Source of the DNA: Anaerolineales bacterium
GTDB lineage: Bacteria; Chloroflexota; Anaerolineae; Anaerolineales; Villigracilaceae
Direction of reading: 5' to 3'
Assembly: GCA_025966435.1 (NCBI GenBank)
Contig: JAICRQ010000027.1
Span: 1-15,816, forward strand
Length of the DNA stretch: 15,816 nucleotides
Below are positions 15,407-15,816 of this stretch, piece by piece. Position 1 is the stretch's first letter. Each line of letters starts with the position of its first letter. The position numbers were made by a program, and so were the translations under genes. Below the pieces are notes generated by a model that was not told the origin of the DNA, did not search any database, and saw only the letters and a list, made by a program, of their open reading frames with translations.

Positions 15407-15575
15407 GGCATCTCCGGTTGAATGTAAAAATCCAAAGGACTTTCATTCATTTTACACCGTCAAACGAAACACTGATGTATGCAGAAGGGTATCACCGGTA
15501 CAGCCTCAATTTTCGATTTGGCTATATACTACAAGTAAGAGAACAGTATGATGGATAGATAAGGAAGGTAAACCT

Positions 15576-15816
15576 ATGAATCTTGGTATCACCTCTGGAC
15601 TAGACCCCGCGCATGACGTACTGCATTATGGACGCCAGGCGCTGGATACTATCTTTGCGCCCAAAAGCGTTGCCGTCATCGGTGCGACCGAAACGCCCGG
15701 CAGCGTGGGACGGACTATTCTCTGGAACTTGATCAGCAATACGTTTGGCGGGACCATTTATCCCGTGAACCCAAAACGGGCGAGCATCTTGGGCATTAAG
15801 GCCTATCCGAGCCTGA
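15576..15816 (+). CDS. Acyl-CoA synthetase (NDP-forming) CoA-binding domain, 3' truncated
   Basis: The first 80 residues are in the window. After a short leader, [20 protein letters not shown] matches the start of the CoA-binding Rossmann domain of ADP-forming acetate--CoA ligases and of the related Pat-type proteins that carry a GNAT domain. The nucleotide/CoA loop is [11 protein letters not shown], and [11 protein letters not shown] follows as the second strand with the NP-x-R/K motif of the family. The enzyme would interconvert acyl-CoA and acid with ATP formation, or, if it carries an acetyltransferase domain, act as a protein acetylase; the missing part decides this. AAGGAAGGT lies 6 nt before the ATG. 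A TATACT box sits about 45 nt upstream, without a good -35. Confidence 0.85.
   Translation, partial: MNLGITSGLDPAHDVLHYGRQALDTIFAPKSVAVIGATETPGSVGRTILWNLISNTFGGTIYPVNPKRASILGIKAYPSL

Overview
This window most likely comes from a bacterium of the Chloroflexota (Anaerolineae type). That is an inference from the protein families and from a moderate GC content (roughly 53-55% by eye); there is no rRNA or other phylogenetic marker. Genes are closely packed. I saw no tRNA, rRNA, CRISPR array, insertion sequence or phage gene, and every long ORF I accept looks intact.

Layout. (1) Positions 2-94 hold the tail of a plus-strand gene that is cut by the window edge. (2) Positions 247-10258 form a long minus-strand block. 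Read in the direction of transcription it contains an Rph-like PEP-utilising phosphotransferase, smpB, a 258-aa unknown protein, a 773-aa beta/alpha-toroid protein of unknown function, a short-chain dehydrogenase joined to it by an ATGA overlap, and a glycosyltransferase fused to an alpha/alpha-barrel domain. An intrinsic terminator at 188-223 closes the block. (3) Positions 10473-12902 carry a divergent plus-strand pair: an ECF-type sigma factor with a long C-terminal extension bearing two four-cysteine zinc-ribbon motifs, followed 45 bp later by an MFS efflux-type transporter. (4) Positions 13013-14633 hold an overlapping pair: a D-Ala-D-Ala-ligase-like ATP-grasp enzyme and a small cytoplasmic C39-like cysteine peptidase. 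(5) A convergent histidine phosphatase lies at 14723-15406, and the window ends inside a divergent CoA-binding (ADP-forming acyl-CoA synthetase type) gene.

How the genes may work together. The 773-aa protein, the dehydrogenase and the glycosyltransferase look like a carbohydrate module, because two of the three have long helical segments of the kind seen in alpha/alpha-barrel carbohydrate enzymes. The Rph-like enzyme shares one intergenic region with the zinc-ribbon sigma factor and the MFS exporter, which could be a drug- or stress-response unit. The ATP-grasp plus C39 pair is the best candidate for an undescribed system: a ligase and a peptidase-fold protein encoded in overlapping frames, resembling known amidoligase neighbourhoods that make or process small peptides. 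Separately, a 13-nt palindromic sequence occurs three times, always between genes, and looks like a repeat family or a shared regulatory site.
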